This document shows, one piece after another, positions 17,198 through 25,746 of a stretch of DNA of 64,000 nt. Source of the DNA: Bacillus methanolicus MGA3. Lineage in GTDB: Bacteria > Bacillota > Bacilli > Bacillales > Cytobacillaceae. The stretch covers positions 1-64,000 of the forward strand of contig NZ_CP007740.1 in NCBI RefSeq assembly GCF_000724485.1. Reading direction: 5' to 3'. A program made the translations under genes and the position numbers. Positions within the stretch are counted from its first letter, which is position 1, and each line of letters starts with the position of its first letter. The notes under the pieces are model-generated. The model was not told the DNA's origin. It saw only the letters and a list, made by a program, of their open reading frames with translations, and did no database searches.

Positions 17198-17827
17198 ATG
17201 GAACGATTTGATATTATTTACAAAACCGTCGCAGCCGCAGTCGGGGCTGTCGTCGGTTTTTTATTTGGAGATCAATCTATATTTCTAAGAACCTTACTTT
17301 CATTTTCCATTATTGATTATGGTACTGGCACAATGGCAGCATACGTCGAAGGGAGGTTGCAAAGTGCTATAGGATTCAAGCGAATTCCGAAAAAAGTGGT
17401 GATTTTCGCACTTGTAGCTGCGGCGCATTTAGTGGATAGGGCAATCGGAACAAACAATTTATTCCGAGACGCTACTATCTTTTTTTATTTAGCCAATGAA
17501 TTGCTGTCCATCATCGAGAATGCAGGCCGGATAGGTTTACCTGTTCCGGAACAAATCAGACAAGCTGTTGAAGTGCTAAGAGGAAAAAACGAAGAAAAGA
17601 TAAAAAATAATGTTAGATTATTTAACGAAATAATGGCGTATATTCCAAATACATGTAACAATACGTATAGATTTAATATTATAAAACTTTATATAAAGGA
17701 GGATAGAGCAGTTATGGCTAAAATAAGAAATGAAAAGTTAAACAAATCCGTTTTTGGAGGACACGAGACAGTAAGTGTACTAGTAGTTCAAGCACCCCAA
17801 AGGTTGAGGAGAGAGGGTCAAAATTAG
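17198..17827 (+). CDS. Phage holin (holin_4_1 type) fused to an unrelated tail
   Basis: ATG 17198 (MERFDIIYKTVAAAVGAVVGF) follows AGAGAGG; the in-frame ATG at 17168 is upstream of that site. Residues 1-135 match the Bacteriophage_holin_4_1 (TcdE/BlyA-like) family: membrane spans, the IDYGTGTMAAY motif and the RIGLPVPEQIRQAVEVL C-terminus. In the genomes I know such holins end here. In this copy the frame continues for about 75 residues through what looks like intergenic sequence and then through a second start (ATG 17714 after AAAGGAGG) encoding 37 residues. I infer a recombination joint, with the 17714 ORF possibly read separately. Confidence 0.7.
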   Translation: MERFDIIYKTVAAAVGAVVGFLFGDQSIFLRTLLSFSIIDYGTGTMAAYVEGRLQSAIGFKRIPKKVVIFALVAAAHLVDRAIGTNNLFRDATIFFYLANELLSIIENAGRIGLPVPEQIRQAVEVLRGKNEEKIKNNVRLFNEIMAYIPNTCNNTYRFNIIKLYIKEDRAVMAKIRNEKLNKSVFGGHETVSVLVVQAPQRLRREGQN

Positions 17828-17923
17828 TAAAAAGTAGTTCATAAAACATTTAAAGTGGATTCAATACATTTTGCATTGTGTTTTTCGCTAATAATTCGAT
17901 ACTGAAGGAGCCTTCAGTTATTT

Positions 17924-17954
17924 AGCTTGTCGACAAAGTCGACAAGCTTTTTTT
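17924..17954 (+). terminator. Strong terminator
   Basis: AGCTTGTCGAC - AAA - GTCGACAAGCT, a perfect 11-bp stem, then TTTTTTT. Confidence 0.9.
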
Positions 17955-17956
17955 AT

Positions 17957-17995
17957 GTGCGCCCGGCATGGGTGTAATCTATAGGGTGGAAGTCC
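17957..17995 (+). mobile_element. 5' end scrap of a group II intron
   Basis: GTGCGCCCGGCATGGGTG followed by TAGGGTGGAAGTCC matches the conserved GUGYG 5' end and domain I start of bacterial group II introns. Only about 39 bases remain before unrelated coding sequence begins, so the intron is dead. Recognised by eye only. Confidence 0.5.
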
Positions 17996-17998
17996 AAA

Positions 17999-18172
17999 GA
18001 AGAAGATATTCTGGGAATCGCTTATGAATTGGATCCGACAAATAAAAAGGGATACAGGATACAGGTCTACGCATATTTAAAAGGCAAATTTCCGGGTCTT
18101 GCTTTTGCAATTGGTAACGCAATTTTTAATAATCGTGTATTTGGAAAAATGTTGTTTACTTTAAAAAAATAA
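17999..18172 (+). pseudogene. C-terminal gene fragment, unrecognised
   Basis: An open frame with no start (EEDILGIAYELDPTNKKG...GKMLFTLKK, stop 18170-18172) begins immediately after the group II intron scrap. It reads as a genuine protein C-terminus but I do not recognise the family. 18173-18418 holds no gene, only the leader of the amidase. Confidence 0.45.
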
Positions 18173-18418
18173 GTTCTTTACTTGAACAGGCTATAGTTCA
18201 TCAACAAACGGGCTATATAGTTGAAAAAAATTTGTATTCCTTTTTGCAGAACTATTAGTAAATTAACCAGAACCAAAAAAGTATGTTAGAAAAATTTACA
18301 TAAAAATACCATTTTTTATATAAGTGTGATAATCAATAATTAATAAGGTTAAACAAAAAAGGGGTTTCCTCGTTTGACCTATCTATAATCTATTTACTAG
18401 GGAAAGGGGTATTAAAAG

Positions 18419-19468
18419 ATGAGACATGGAGACATATCAAGTAGTCATGACACAGTTGGTGTAGCAGTGGTTAATTATAAAATGCCACGCCTACATACCA
18501 AAGCAGAGGTTCTTGAAAATTGTCGAAAAATAGCGGATATGATTGTAGGAATTAAGCAAGGTTTACCGGGCATGGATCTAATTATTTTCCCTGAGTACAG
18601 TACGCATGGAATTATGTACGATGAAAAAGAAATGTATGATACTGCCTCCTCCATTCCAGGAGAAGAAACAGCTATTTTTGCTGAAGATTGTCGAAAAGCC
18701 AATACGTGGGGAGTATTCTCCTTAACAGGAGAAAGACATGAGGACCATCCTAACAAAGCTCCTTATAACACTCTAATCCTAATGAACAATAAAGGAGAAA
18801 TTGTTCAAAAGTATCGAAAAATCATTCCGTGGTGCCCGATTGAAGGATGGTATCCGGGCGACACTACCTATGTAGCCGAAGGACCAAAAGGCCTCAAAGT
18901 AAGTTTAATCGTCTGTGATGATGGAAACTACCCAGAAATCTGGCGTGACTGTGCGATGAAAGGTGCCGAGCTTATTGTTCGATGCCAAGGATACATGTAT
19001 CCGGCTAAAGAGCAGCAAATTATGATGGCCAAAGCAATGGCTTGGGCGAATAATACGTACGTAGCTGTGGCGAATGCAACTGGTTTTGACGGTGTATATT
19101 CTTACTTTGGCCACTCAGCAATCATTGGTTTTGACGGCCGCACCCTTGGAGAGTGCGGAACGGAGGAAAATGGAATTCAGTATGCCGAGATCTCCATTTC
19201 CCAAATTCGCGATTTCCGCAAAAATGAACAGTCTCAAAACCATTTATTCAAATTACTTCATCGAGGCTATACTGGACTTATCAATTCCGGAGATGGTGAC
19301 CGCGGTGTTGCTGATTGTCCATTTGACTTCTATCGTACATGGGTACTCGATCCAGAAAAAGCCCGCAATAATGTAGAAAAAATCACTCGCTCTACAGTGG
19401 GAACCGTCGAGTGCCCGATTGTGGGAATCCCTCATGAAGAAAAAGAGCAGGTCATCGGTACTAAATAA
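18419..19468 (+). CDS. amiE: Aliphatic amidase
   Basis: 349-residue nitrilase-superfamily enzyme hydrolysing short aliphatic amides to the acid and ammonia (EC 3.5.1.4). The catalytic residues are all visible at their family positions: Glu59 (FPEYST), Lys134 (KYRK), Glu142 (IEGWYPG) and Cys166 (VCDDGNYPE). Length and sequence closely recall the amidase of Geobacillus/Aeribacillus pallidus. GGGAAAGGGG lies before the ATG. The remnants of formamidase and nitrile hydratase genes just downstream show that this is what is left of a nitrile/amide utilisation cluster, with AmiE the only intact member. Confidence 0.95.
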   Translation: MRHGDISSSHDTVGVAVVNYKMPRLHTKAEVLENCRKIADMIVGIKQGLPGMDLIIFPEYSTHGIMYDEKEMYDTASSIPGEETAIFAEDCRKANTWGVFSLTGERHEDHPNKAPYNTLILMNNKGEIVQKYRKIIPWCPIEGWYPGDTTYVAEGPKGLKVSLIVCDDGNYPEIWRDCAMKGAELIVRCQGYMYPAKEQQIMMAKAMAWANNTYVAVANATGFDGVYSYFGHSAIIGFDGRTLGECGTEENGIQYAEISISQIRDFRKNEQSQNHLFKLLHRGYTGLINSGDGDRGVADCPFDFYRTWVLDPEKARNNVEKITRSTVGTVECPIVGIPHEEKEQVIGTK

Positions 19469-19550
19469 CATCATCTCCTTTGTAATCGAAGAAAGATTAT
19501 TTTACATACATCTCAGTGTACAGACACAAAAGAACAACCCTTCAATGATA

Positions 19551-19610
19551 TTATCCTTCCCAAGTAAACAGTATAGCCCTTTCTCCTTATTGTCTACTTA
19601 AAGGGGATAA
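19551..19610. repeat. Palindromic repeat family, copy A
   Basis: Left arm TTATCCTTCCCAAGTAAACA and right arm TGTCTACTTAAAGGGGATAA form an imperfect palindrome of about 60 bases. Related copies lie at 31469-31545 and 57394-57452 and a half copy at 33689-33710. The formamidase fragment begins directly after this copy. Confidence 0.7.
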
Positions 19611-19614
19611 TATC

Positions 19615-19794
19615 GGTTTGGAAGATGCAACACGAACAGCCTATAAGGAGTTGATCATATGGATGCAGGAGGATTATGGATTTGATCCTCTCGAGGCCTA
19701 TCAGTTGTTAACTCAAGTAGGAAAGCTCCACGTTGAAAATATGGTAGATACTCTGTATTCATTAGTTGCTAAGTGTCCAAAGGAGTTTTGTTAA
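19615..19794 (+). pseudogene. Acetamidase/formamidase (FmdA family), C-terminal fragment
   Basis: An open frame without a start reads GLEDATRTAYKELIIWM...EAYQLLTQVGKLHVENMVD...CPKEFC and ends at 19792-19794. The EDATR start and the DAYxL...VxQVVD-type end are the last 60 residues of acetamidase/formamidase enzymes. The rest of the gene (about 250 codons) is missing and the break coincides with palindromic repeat A. Confidence 0.7.
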
Positions 19795-19877
19795 GGTACA
19801 CATTAAAGTAAAGCAGAAACTAACACCCATATCGATTGGTGTGGTTAGTAGTTTATTAAAATATAGGGGGTATACAA

Positions 19878-19925
19878 ATGAATGGTATCCACGATGTTGG
19901 AGGCATGGATGGATTATATAGGTGA
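19878..19925 (+). pseudogene. Nitrile hydratase beta subunit, first 12 codons only
   Basis: ATG 19878 with TAGGGGG upstream opens MNGIHDVGGMDG, the hallmark N-terminus of nitrile hydratase beta subunits, then changes to LYR and stops. A different open frame (DETWQQEILRKLQSLSNE..., stop 20011-20013) takes over, so a large deletion removed the rest of the nitrile hydratase. The second fragment is not recognised. Confidence 0.7.
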
Positions 19926-20062
19926 TGAAACATGGCAACAAGAAATCCTTAGGAAATTGCAAAGTCTTTCTAATGAAACACAAGAATCACAAGAATCCAT
20001 TCTTAAAACTTAAGAATTGCTGATATACAATAACCTAAAGGTATTAGTGGTGTTTGATAGAG

Positions 20063-20110
20063 AAGGAGCGGACTTAAAAGTCTAATCAGGCTTTTAAATC
20101 AGCTCCTTTT
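20063..20110 (+). terminator. Terminator
   Basis: AAGGAGC / GCTCCTT outer stem with inner ACTTAAAAG / CTTTTAAAT, followed by TTTTG. Confidence 0.6.
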
Positions 20111-20180
20111 GTGTATTTTTTCTATTAAAACTTATGTCACAATCAAGGGCATCTTTTTGGTGTTTCCTCTAAATAAAACA

Positions 20181-20209
20181 TTGACAAAATTTTATTATTG
20201 TGATATTAT
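20181..20209 (+). promoter_or_regulatory. Sigma-A promoter of the methyltransferase gene
   Basis: TTGACA (20181-20186), 17-bp spacer, TATTAT (20204-20209). It leaves a leader of about 95 bases before ATG 20311. Confidence 0.8.
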
Positions 20210-20310
20210 TGAAATTTTAATAATTGACATAAAAGATGGGTTTGGTATACTTTTTTTTGATGTTATCTTCCAGTTCCTAAGGAGATAGCCTCTAAAAGGA
20301 GGATATTCAA

Positions 20311-21213
20311 ATGAAAGAAAACCAAGTCAGTCTTACTGCAATAATGACCGCCTACTTACGTGCCTACCATGCCATGAATGATACCCCAAAAATTTTTGAT
20401 GACTTTCTAGCCTATCGTTTGATACCAGACGAAAGACGTGCACTCATTGAACAAGGATTTTTTAGGGCTCTCCAGATTAATGTTCCTGAAAGTAACTTGG
20501 CATGCTCCGACCAGACAACAAATACCTTGCCGTCTTTATTGCAAGCCATGGGGTTACCTAGTGTCCTTAGCCGTTCAAGATATACGGAAGACAACCTTGA
20601 TCAGGCTGTAAAACAAGGGGTGGAGCAGTATGTGATACTCGGAGCTGGGTTGGATACTTTTGCTTTTCGTCGTCCAGATCTCCTAAGTCAGGTTCAGGTA
20701 TTTGAAGTTGACCACCCGGCCACACAAGCCTTCAAACTTAATCGACTGGCTGAATTAGAATGGGAAATCCCATCAAATCTTCACTTTGTACCTGTGGATT
20801 TCACAAAGGAGAGTTTGGCTGATGCACTCAAGGGAACTTCGTATGATTTGCAGACTAAAAGTTTTTTTAGTTGGCTAGGTGTCACAATGTACTTAACTCG
20901 AAACGAAGTGTTCGCAACGCTGCGTTCTATTACCGATATTGCCCCCGTGGGCAGTGCGGTTATTTTCGATTACTTTGTACCAGAAGAAGCTACTCCATAT
21001 ATGAAAAAGATGCAGGAGAATTTACGAAAGATAGGCGAGCCGATTAAAACGACCTTTGACCCGTCAACACTGGCTTTTGAACTGGAAAGTTTAGGGCTCC
21101 GTCTTCATGAGAACTTAAGCCCATCCGATATCCAAGAACGTTATTTTCAGAGTCGAACGGACAGCTATTATGCGAGTAAACATGTGCGCTTTGCGAGGGC
21201 AGTAGTAGAGTAA
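20311..21213 (+). CDS. SAM-dependent methyltransferase, LCM/TIGR00027 family
   Basis: 300 residues matching class I methyltransferases of the leucine-carboxyl-methyltransferase-like (TIGR00027) family: an N-terminal helical segment, the SAM-binding motif YVILGAGLDTFAFRRP, VFEVDHPATQAFK, and the late motif FDYFVPEE. These enzymes occur in actinobacteria and Bacillus; the substrate is usually unknown, often a secondary-metabolite or carboxylate acceptor. AAAAGGAGGAT precedes ATG. Its own promoter makes it a single-gene unit. Confidence 0.85.
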   Translation: MKENQVSLTAIMTAYLRAYHAMNDTPKIFDDFLAYRLIPDERRALIEQGFFRALQINVPESNLACSDQTTNTLPSLLQAMGLPSVLSRSRYTEDNLDQAVKQGVEQYVILGAGLDTFAFRRPDLLSQVQVFEVDHPATQAFKLNRLAELEWEIPSNLHFVPVDFTKESLADALKGTSYDLQTKSFFSWLGVTMYLTRNEVFATLRSITDIAPVGSAVIFDYFVPEEATPYMKKMQENLRKIGEPIKTTFDPSTLAFELESLGLRLHENLSPSDIQERYFQSRTDSYYASKHVRFARAVVE

Positions 21214-21360
21214 AAAATATGTTTTCCCATATTAGATGATTATTAATCCAAAAGAGATGTCCCTTTTCTCTCAAGGGCCCGGTGGGAAGTCGTTAATACC
21301 CATGTCGCACAATAAAAGAGTCTTATTTATTCAAATTGATCTCACTTTGGAGGGAAACTC

Positions 21361-22017
21361 ATGGAAAATCGAACGATGGAAGTCAGACTGATCCCCAGCA
21401 GTTATTTGCGTGGGAAAATAGACCCTTATGATCCTTTTCTGTGGTATGAAGAAATGAGGAAACAAACACCCGTTTATTACAATGACAAGGCAGGCATGTG
21501 GAATGTTTTCCTCTATAAAGATGTCAAAAGGGTATTGGAGGATAAGGAATTTTTCTCAAACGTCATTCCGCAAAGAGGGAAGAGTTCACTTTCCCAAAGC
21601 ATCATTGCCATGGACCCGCCCAAGCACACGGACATCCGCTCCATAGTAAGTCGCTCCTTTACTCCCAAAGTAATGAGAGAGTGGGAATCCCGCATTCATG
21701 AGATTGCATCGGAACTGCTCAATTCGGTTCAAGGGCAATCGGAATTTGATATTGTGAATGATTTCTCTTATCCTCTGCCCGTGATTGTCATTGCCGAGAT
21801 GTTGGGTGTTCCATCGTCCGAAATGAAACTGTTCAAAGACTGGTCGGATACGCTGGTCAGTTCTCCCGAGAATGATCACCCCGAACACTTGGCCAAATTC
21901 AAAGAGACCCGCAACAGAACCGAAGCAGAATTAAGCGCCTTCTTTGAGCAAATCATTGAAGAAAAACGGGCACATCCAGGAAATGACCTCATCTCGATCC
22001 TCATCAAAGCATCATGA
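21361..22017 (+). pseudogene. Cytochrome P450, N-terminal half (CYP107-like)
   Basis: ATG 21361 follows GGAGGG. The 218 residues have the class I bacterial P450 start (DPYDPFLWYEEMRKQTPVYY), the helix C motif MDPPKHTDIRSIVSRSFTP and helices up to [15 protein letters not shown], then a stop. The oxygen-binding helix I, ExxR and heme Cys are absent. The frame breaks where a C-terminal piece of a different P450 begins. Confidence 0.85.
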
Positions 22018-22300
22018 CCCTGAAATTTGGAAAAATCCTGATGTGTTCAGTCCAGATCGGTTTGCCAAATGGGAAGGAAGCCCTTTTAGCTTCATTCCGC
22101 AGGGTGGTGGTGATTACTTTATGGGACATCGCTGTGCTGGGGAGTGGGTCACCATTGAAGTCATGAAAGTGAGTCTTGATTATCTAACAAATCGAATGGA
22201 TTATGAAGTTCCTGACCAGGATTTAAGTTTCAGCATGGCTAGCATGCCAAGTATCCCCCATAGTAAAGTAGTAATCAAAAATGTTAAAAAGAGGATATAA
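22013..22300 (+). pseudogene. Fatty-acid peroxygenase (CYP152/CypC-like), C-terminal fragment
   Basis: In a frame shifted from the preceding half, this reads [20 protein letters not shown], then the CYP152 heme-binding segment [19 protein letters not shown] with the proximal Cys, and the family C-terminus. The IPQGGGD...GHRC form is typical of YbdT/CypC (P450 BS-beta). Only about 95 residues remain. Joined to another P450 at a short stretch around 22010 by deletion or illegitimate recombination. Confidence 0.85.
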
Positions 22301-22520
22301 TTTATTTCTACTCTACTCAATTATTGTGAGTAATTAGCTTTTTAAATGCGTGCTAAAGTTCAATAAGTGCGAGACGGCTTCAACAAAGCCTTTGATCTTC
22401 AACAATAGGGCGCTATCCTCTAATAAGGATATCTGCCTTATTTTATTTAATTAAAGGGGCAGGTTGAATAAGAAAAAACAAAAAACTATTCCTGACTTGC
22501 AGTAGTTCTTTATATGTAAC

Positions 22521-22571
22521 TTGACATAAATAGAAATTCATTTTATGATGTAAGTAATTACTTGCATTCAT
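22521..22571 (+). promoter_or_regulatory. Promoter and operator of the TetR gene
   Basis: TTGACA (22521-22526), 17-bp spacer, TATGAT (22544-22549). The dyad GTAAGTAATTACTTGC starts at 22550, directly after the -10 box, and is followed by ATTCAT. The same sequence with two changed central bases recurs before the next gene. Confidence 0.8.
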
Positions 22572-22586
22572 AAAGAGGAGTTACTA

Positions 22587-23171
22587 ATGGAAGAACATTT
22601 AGATACTCGTGAAAGAATTTTACAAGCAACTTTAAAATTAATTAGGGAAAAAGGATTTAAAGGAGCAACTACTCGTGCAATTGCACAGGAAGCTGGTGTA
22701 AATGAAGTAACATTATTTCGTCATTTCAACAATAAGAAGGGAATTGTAAAAGCTGTTTTTGAAAAGGTATCATATGTTTCTACACTTTCAGAAGCTATAA
22801 AAGAAAAGGTTGAGTGGGATTTAGAAAAAGACTTATTGATGTTTTCTAAGTTGTATCAACAACTTTTATACGAAAACCGTGATTTAATTATGATTGGCTT
22901 AAAAGAAGGAGACTCATTTCCAGAACTGAAACAACAAATTGCAGATATTCCACGGCAATTGAAAGAACATTTAATTGAATATTTTAATACAATGAGAGAG
23001 AAAGGGATTTTGGTTGAAACAAATGTTGAAGCTCAAGCAATGGCATTAATTTGGATGAATTTTGGCTTTTTTATGTCTCGTTCACAACATGGTACCCAGA
23101 TTACTGATTTAACTGAAGAAGAATTTTTAAAGAACACTGTTGAAGTTTTTACTAGAGGGTTAACACTCTAG
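22587..23171 (+). CDS. TetR/AcrR-family transcriptional repressor
   Basis: 194 residues with the TetR helix-turn-helix at about 10-55 (TRERILQATLKLIREKGFKG, ATTRAIAQEAGVNEVTLFRHF) and a helical ligand-binding domain. AAAGAGGAG precedes ATG. A dyad at its own promoter and an equal one before the downstream membrane-protein gene indicate autoregulation and control of that gene. The inducer is unknown. Confidence 0.92.
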   Translation: MEEHLDTRERILQATLKLIREKGFKGATTRAIAQEAGVNEVTLFRHFNNKKGIVKAVFEKVSYVSTLSEAIKEKVEWDLEKDLLMFSKLYQQLLYENRDLIMIGLKEGDSFPELKQQIADIPRQLKEHLIEYFNTMREKGILVETNVEAQAMALIWMNFGFFMSRSQHGTQITDLTEEEFLKNTVEVFTRGLTL

Positions 23172-23190
23172 TTTAATTTTTAACTTTAGG

Positions 23191-23212
23191 GTAAGTATGT
23201 ACTTGCATTCAT
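23191..23212 (+). promoter_or_regulatory. Second copy of the TetR operator
   Basis: GTAAGTATGTACTTGCATTC, equal to the 22550 site except for two central bases, sits 31 bases before the start of the membrane-protein gene. Confidence 0.75.
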
Positions 23213-23242
23213 TGAGATCAACGAAAAAAAGGGGAGTATTTT

Positions 23243-23707
23243 ATGTTAGAGGTAATTCTTATGTCCATTGAACGAGTTTCACTGGCTATTATTGTCGGTG
23301 GAGGAATCATTATGGCAGCTTGTGTACGTCCACTGTTGTTACAGCAATTATCACGAAAAGATAGAACAGAGATTGTTAAATCAACTGAGGCAATTTCTAT
23401 TAATGCTTGGAATAGATATAACAAAGTAGCATTTGTAGCTACTACGGTAATGATGGTTTTGGACTTTATTCGAATTGGCATGAGAATCCAATATTCTTAT
23501 TGGCATCTAGGCTTGGTAGCTATAATACTTTTGTTGTTACTTTGGAAGTTCATTGTAGATAAATCATTGAAGAAGAGACTTTTGGAGAAGGGAGATGCTG
23601 CTGTTAATAGTTCAGAGCAAAATAAAGAGCATCGCCTAGTCGAATTGTTGTCTAAAATTATTCTTGTATTAGCTATAATATTAACTGTTTTACCTTTTCA
23701 AATATAA
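23243..23707 (+). CDS. Four-TM membrane protein controlled by the TetR repressor
   Basis: 154 residues with hydrophobic segments near 10-30, 70-90, 95-115 and 132-152 and a charged cytoplasmic loop. The pattern (GGGIIMAACVRPLLL, then WNRYNKVAF) resembles DUF4149/CopD-like small membrane proteins, but I cannot assign a function. AAAAGGGGAG precedes the ATG. The shared operator with the TetR gene makes efflux or membrane stress a reasonable guess only. Confidence 0.75.
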   Translation: MLEVILMSIERVSLAIIVGGGIIMAACVRPLLLQQLSRKDRTEIVKSTEAISINAWNRYNKVAFVATTVMMVLDFIRIGMRIQYSYWHLGLVAIILLLLLWKFIVDKSLKKRLLEKGDAAVNSSEQNKEHRLVELLSKIILVLAIILTVLPFQI

Positions 23708-23801
23708 ATGTTTGTAAAAATTGGTTTAAGATATTAATCAACACGTTCCCTCATTCGATTGTAATCCGTTGCTATTTTATATATTAAATTGTACTTTCAA
23801 C

Positions 23802-23938
23802 CTTCTTCAACAATACGATCGGGTGCGTTGGTTGAAGAAGAGATTGTATTAACCCTCCTTGTAATTTTCTGATACGTGAATCCCATTTTAACCGAAACGG
23901 AAAGTGAAGTTCCGAAGGTGGTTCACTTTCTGTTTCGG
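23802..23938. repeat. Two hairpins upstream of the partition operon
   Basis: CTTCTTCAAC (23802-23811) pairs with GTTGAAGAAG (23831-23840). CCGAAACGGAAAGTGAA (23892-23908) pairs with 23922-23938 in 16 of 17 positions with a 13-nt loop. No T-run follows either. The gap 23708-24176 holds no gene. Confidence 0.75.
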
Positions 23939-24008
23939 CAACGCCGATAGGCGATTAATTGTGTCGGTACCATTTGATATATTGCTTTGTAATGTATAAG
24001 AGTAAGAA

Positions 24009-24035
24009 GGGGAGCTTTTTGCTCCCTTTATTGTT
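24009..24035 (+). terminator. Terminator before the par operon
   Basis: GGGAGC - TTTTT - GCTCCC followed by TTTATTGTTTT. Confidence 0.7.
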
Positions 24036-24110
24036 TTAGTTCAAAAGGTGTTTTACTTATCTTGTCGAATTCAAATAAATAACGATGATAAGAACAAACA
24101 AAAGAACCAA

Positions 24111-24150
24111 GAAAAGAAGAAAAGAAGAAAAGAAGAAAAGAAGAAAAGAA
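24111..24150 (+). repeat. Five tandem GAAAAGAA octamers
   Basis: Exactly five head-to-tail copies of GAAAAGAA, 27 bases before the parA start codon. Their place and regularity fit a centromere or operator array for the ribbon-helix-helix protein of the operon. Confidence 0.85.
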
Positions 24151-24176
24151 CGTTGGAAGAAAGGAGGATTCGAAGG

Positions 24177-24977
24177 TTGGCTATTACGATAACAATGGGC
24201 ATCCAAAAAGGCGGTTGCGGCAAGTCAACCACCACCGGGATTTTGGCTTATCTATTAAGCCAAGACGGGTACAAGGTGCTTGCGGTTGATATGGACTCGC
24301 AAGGAAACTTAACAGAATTTCTGTCTAAGAGACCCTCGAATGAATTTGTTGAGAAGTCGGTGCTCGAAGCGATGCAGCATCAGGATCCTACAAACTATAT
24401 CGTACCAATTTACGAAAACCTAGACCTGTTGCCGGCCAATAATTTTTTAGCGACTTTTCCTCGCTGGATTTACACAGGCGTGACATATCTAGGCGAAAAA
24501 ATTCGTTATAACGGTGATAATCCTAGTAAGATTTTAGATGAAACATTAGAGAAGGTGAGAGATAATTACGATTTTATTGTTATCGACACGCCTCCTTCAT
24601 TAAGTGAACAGACAACGAATGCCTTATGTGCCAGTGAGTATGTCGTTGTGTTATTTGAATGTTCTAACTGGTGCTATTCTGCGATTCCAAATTTCATGGA
24701 TTCCGTAGAGGGAGCAAGAAATGTTAGTAAGCACGGAACAAAGGTTATCGGTATTTTGCGTACGATGAACGATGTTAGACGAAGCGATGCCAAAGCGTTT
24801 AACGAAATGATCGAAGAGGATTATCCAAACGAAGTATTCAAAACTATTATTACACGAAAAGCCCCGATTGGAAGGTTGTCACTGTACGGTTTCGATGAAA
24901 ACTCTGAGTTGAAGCAGGCTTTGGGACAATACAAAAATTTTTATAAGGAGCTGATGGAACGTGTCAAAGGTAGATGA
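24177..24977 (+). CDS. ParA-type partition ATPase
   Basis: 266 residues from TTG 24177, placed by AAAGGAGG at 24160-24167; the open frame extends upstream through the GA-rich repeats but that part is not protein-like. Deviant Walker A GIQKGGCGKSTTT (Cys where Val is usual), AVDMDSQGNLTEFL, and FIVIDTPPSLSEQT are the P-loop, switch I and Walker B of ParA/Soj proteins. Drives segregation of the replicon with the downstream RHH protein, whose gene overlaps its end by 17 bases. Confidence 0.92.
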   Translation: MAITITMGIQKGGCGKSTTTGILAYLLSQDGYKVLAVDMDSQGNLTEFLSKRPSNEFVEKSVLEAMQHQDPTNYIVPIYENLDLLPANNFLATFPRWIYTGVTYLGEKIRYNGDNPSKILDETLEKVRDNYDFIVIDTPPSLSEQTTNALCASEYVVVLFECSNWCYSAIPNFMDSVEGARNVSKHGTKVIGILRTMNDVRRSDAKAFNEMIEEDYPNEVFKTIITRKAPIGRLSLYGFDENSELKQALGQYKNFYKELMERVKGR

Positions 24978-25257
24978 CATCAAAAATCTAAAACGTCAGC
25001 AAAAAACGATTACACCTACACAAGTGTTAGTGGAATCGGTTGGAAATGAAAACAATGTTGTTTCCAACGAAGAAAACAACCAAGAAAGAAAGGAAGAAAA
25101 GAAGATAGAAAGAAAACGGGTATCCTTTGATCTGCGCATAGATTTACATAAAGAACTAAAAATGCAGTCGATCTTACAGGAGAAGAATGTTTATTTGCTT
25201 ATTGAGGAAGCTGTAGAAAAATATTTATCTGAGTTAAAAGGAAAGGATCAGATGTAG
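24961..25257 (+). CDS. Ribbon-helix-helix partition partner (ParB analogue)
   Basis: 98 residues from GTG 24961 inside parA. A charged, disordered N-terminal half (KEEKKIERK) is followed by RVSFDLRIDLHKELKMQSILQEKNVYLLIEEAVEKYL, a ribbon-helix-helix fold. Small RHH proteins take the centromere-binding role in many plasmid ParA systems. It probably binds the GAAAAGAA array and represses its own operon. Confidence 0.8.
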   Translation: MSKVDDIKNLKRQQKTITPTQVLVESVGNENNVVSNEENNQERKEEKKIERKRVSFDLRIDLHKELKMQSILQEKNVYLLIEEAVEKYLSELKGKDQM

Positions 25258-25337
25258 ATCTCTCTGTTTCAATAATAAATAGTTTTAAGTTTTTATAAAA
25301 ATTGAAAAGAAAAATTCAATGGTTGCGTAAAGTGAAT

Positions 25338-25450
25338 TTAAGGCAGGGATTGCCCCTGCCTTTTTTATAATGGAGAAACAAGGAAGAAATTTTCTGATAT
25401 GGTCTGAAATAACCCTCTAATGCATGGGTGGAATGCCCAAAAATAATTAA
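25338..25450. repeat. Inverted repeat, left copy (includes par terminator)
   Basis: About 103 bases here match 46691-46793 in reverse complement with about three mismatches, and weaker match extends a further 10 bases. The repeat contains the par-operon terminator: GGCAGGG / CCCTGCC with TTTTTT at 25361-25366. Confidence 0.9.
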
Positions 25451-25746
25451 AAGAGTAATGCCATCACGATTAGAAAACCGGATATTAATAATAAATCCAA
25501 TTCCCCGTCAGAAAATAGTTTTGTTTGTACTAAGTATGTTCCGTAACTACCTTTCACCTTAACAAGTTTAATCTTCCTACCCGATGCGTATTTTGATGCC
25601 TCTTCCTGACGTTCGGATTTTGAACGGAATCTCCCCTTCTCGTCCCGCAGTCTGCCCGAGACGTCTATCTTTATGGTCTTCACTTCTTTCTCGTCCAATA
25701 GTTCCAGGATTTGTTTTAACTTTTGTTTTTCCTTCGCAGTTAGCAT
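25447..25746 (-). CDS. Small basic protein with C-terminal membrane segment, unknown
   Basis: 99 residues; GAGAGGAGAGGG and then GACGTCA precede ATG 25746. The first half is charged and helical (AKEKQKLKQILELLDEKEV), the middle is basic (GRLRDEKGRFRSKSERQ), and the end is hydrophobic (LDLLLISGFLIVMALLF). It overlaps the upstream gene by 170 bases in another frame. Family not recognised; both genes stand under the GACGTC repeats. Confidence 0.6.
   Translation of the reverse strand: MLTAKEKQKLKQILELLDEKEVKTIKIDVSGRLRDEKGRFRSKSERQEEASKYASGRKIKLVKVKGSYGTYLVQTKLFSDGELDLLLISGFLIVMALLF

Noticed and set aside
24048..24176. N-terminal extension of ParA through the GAAAAGAA repeats
   Set aside because: The extension is pure Lys/Glu/Arg from tandem repeats, while AAAGGAGG and TTG 24177 give a start that matches ParA proteins.
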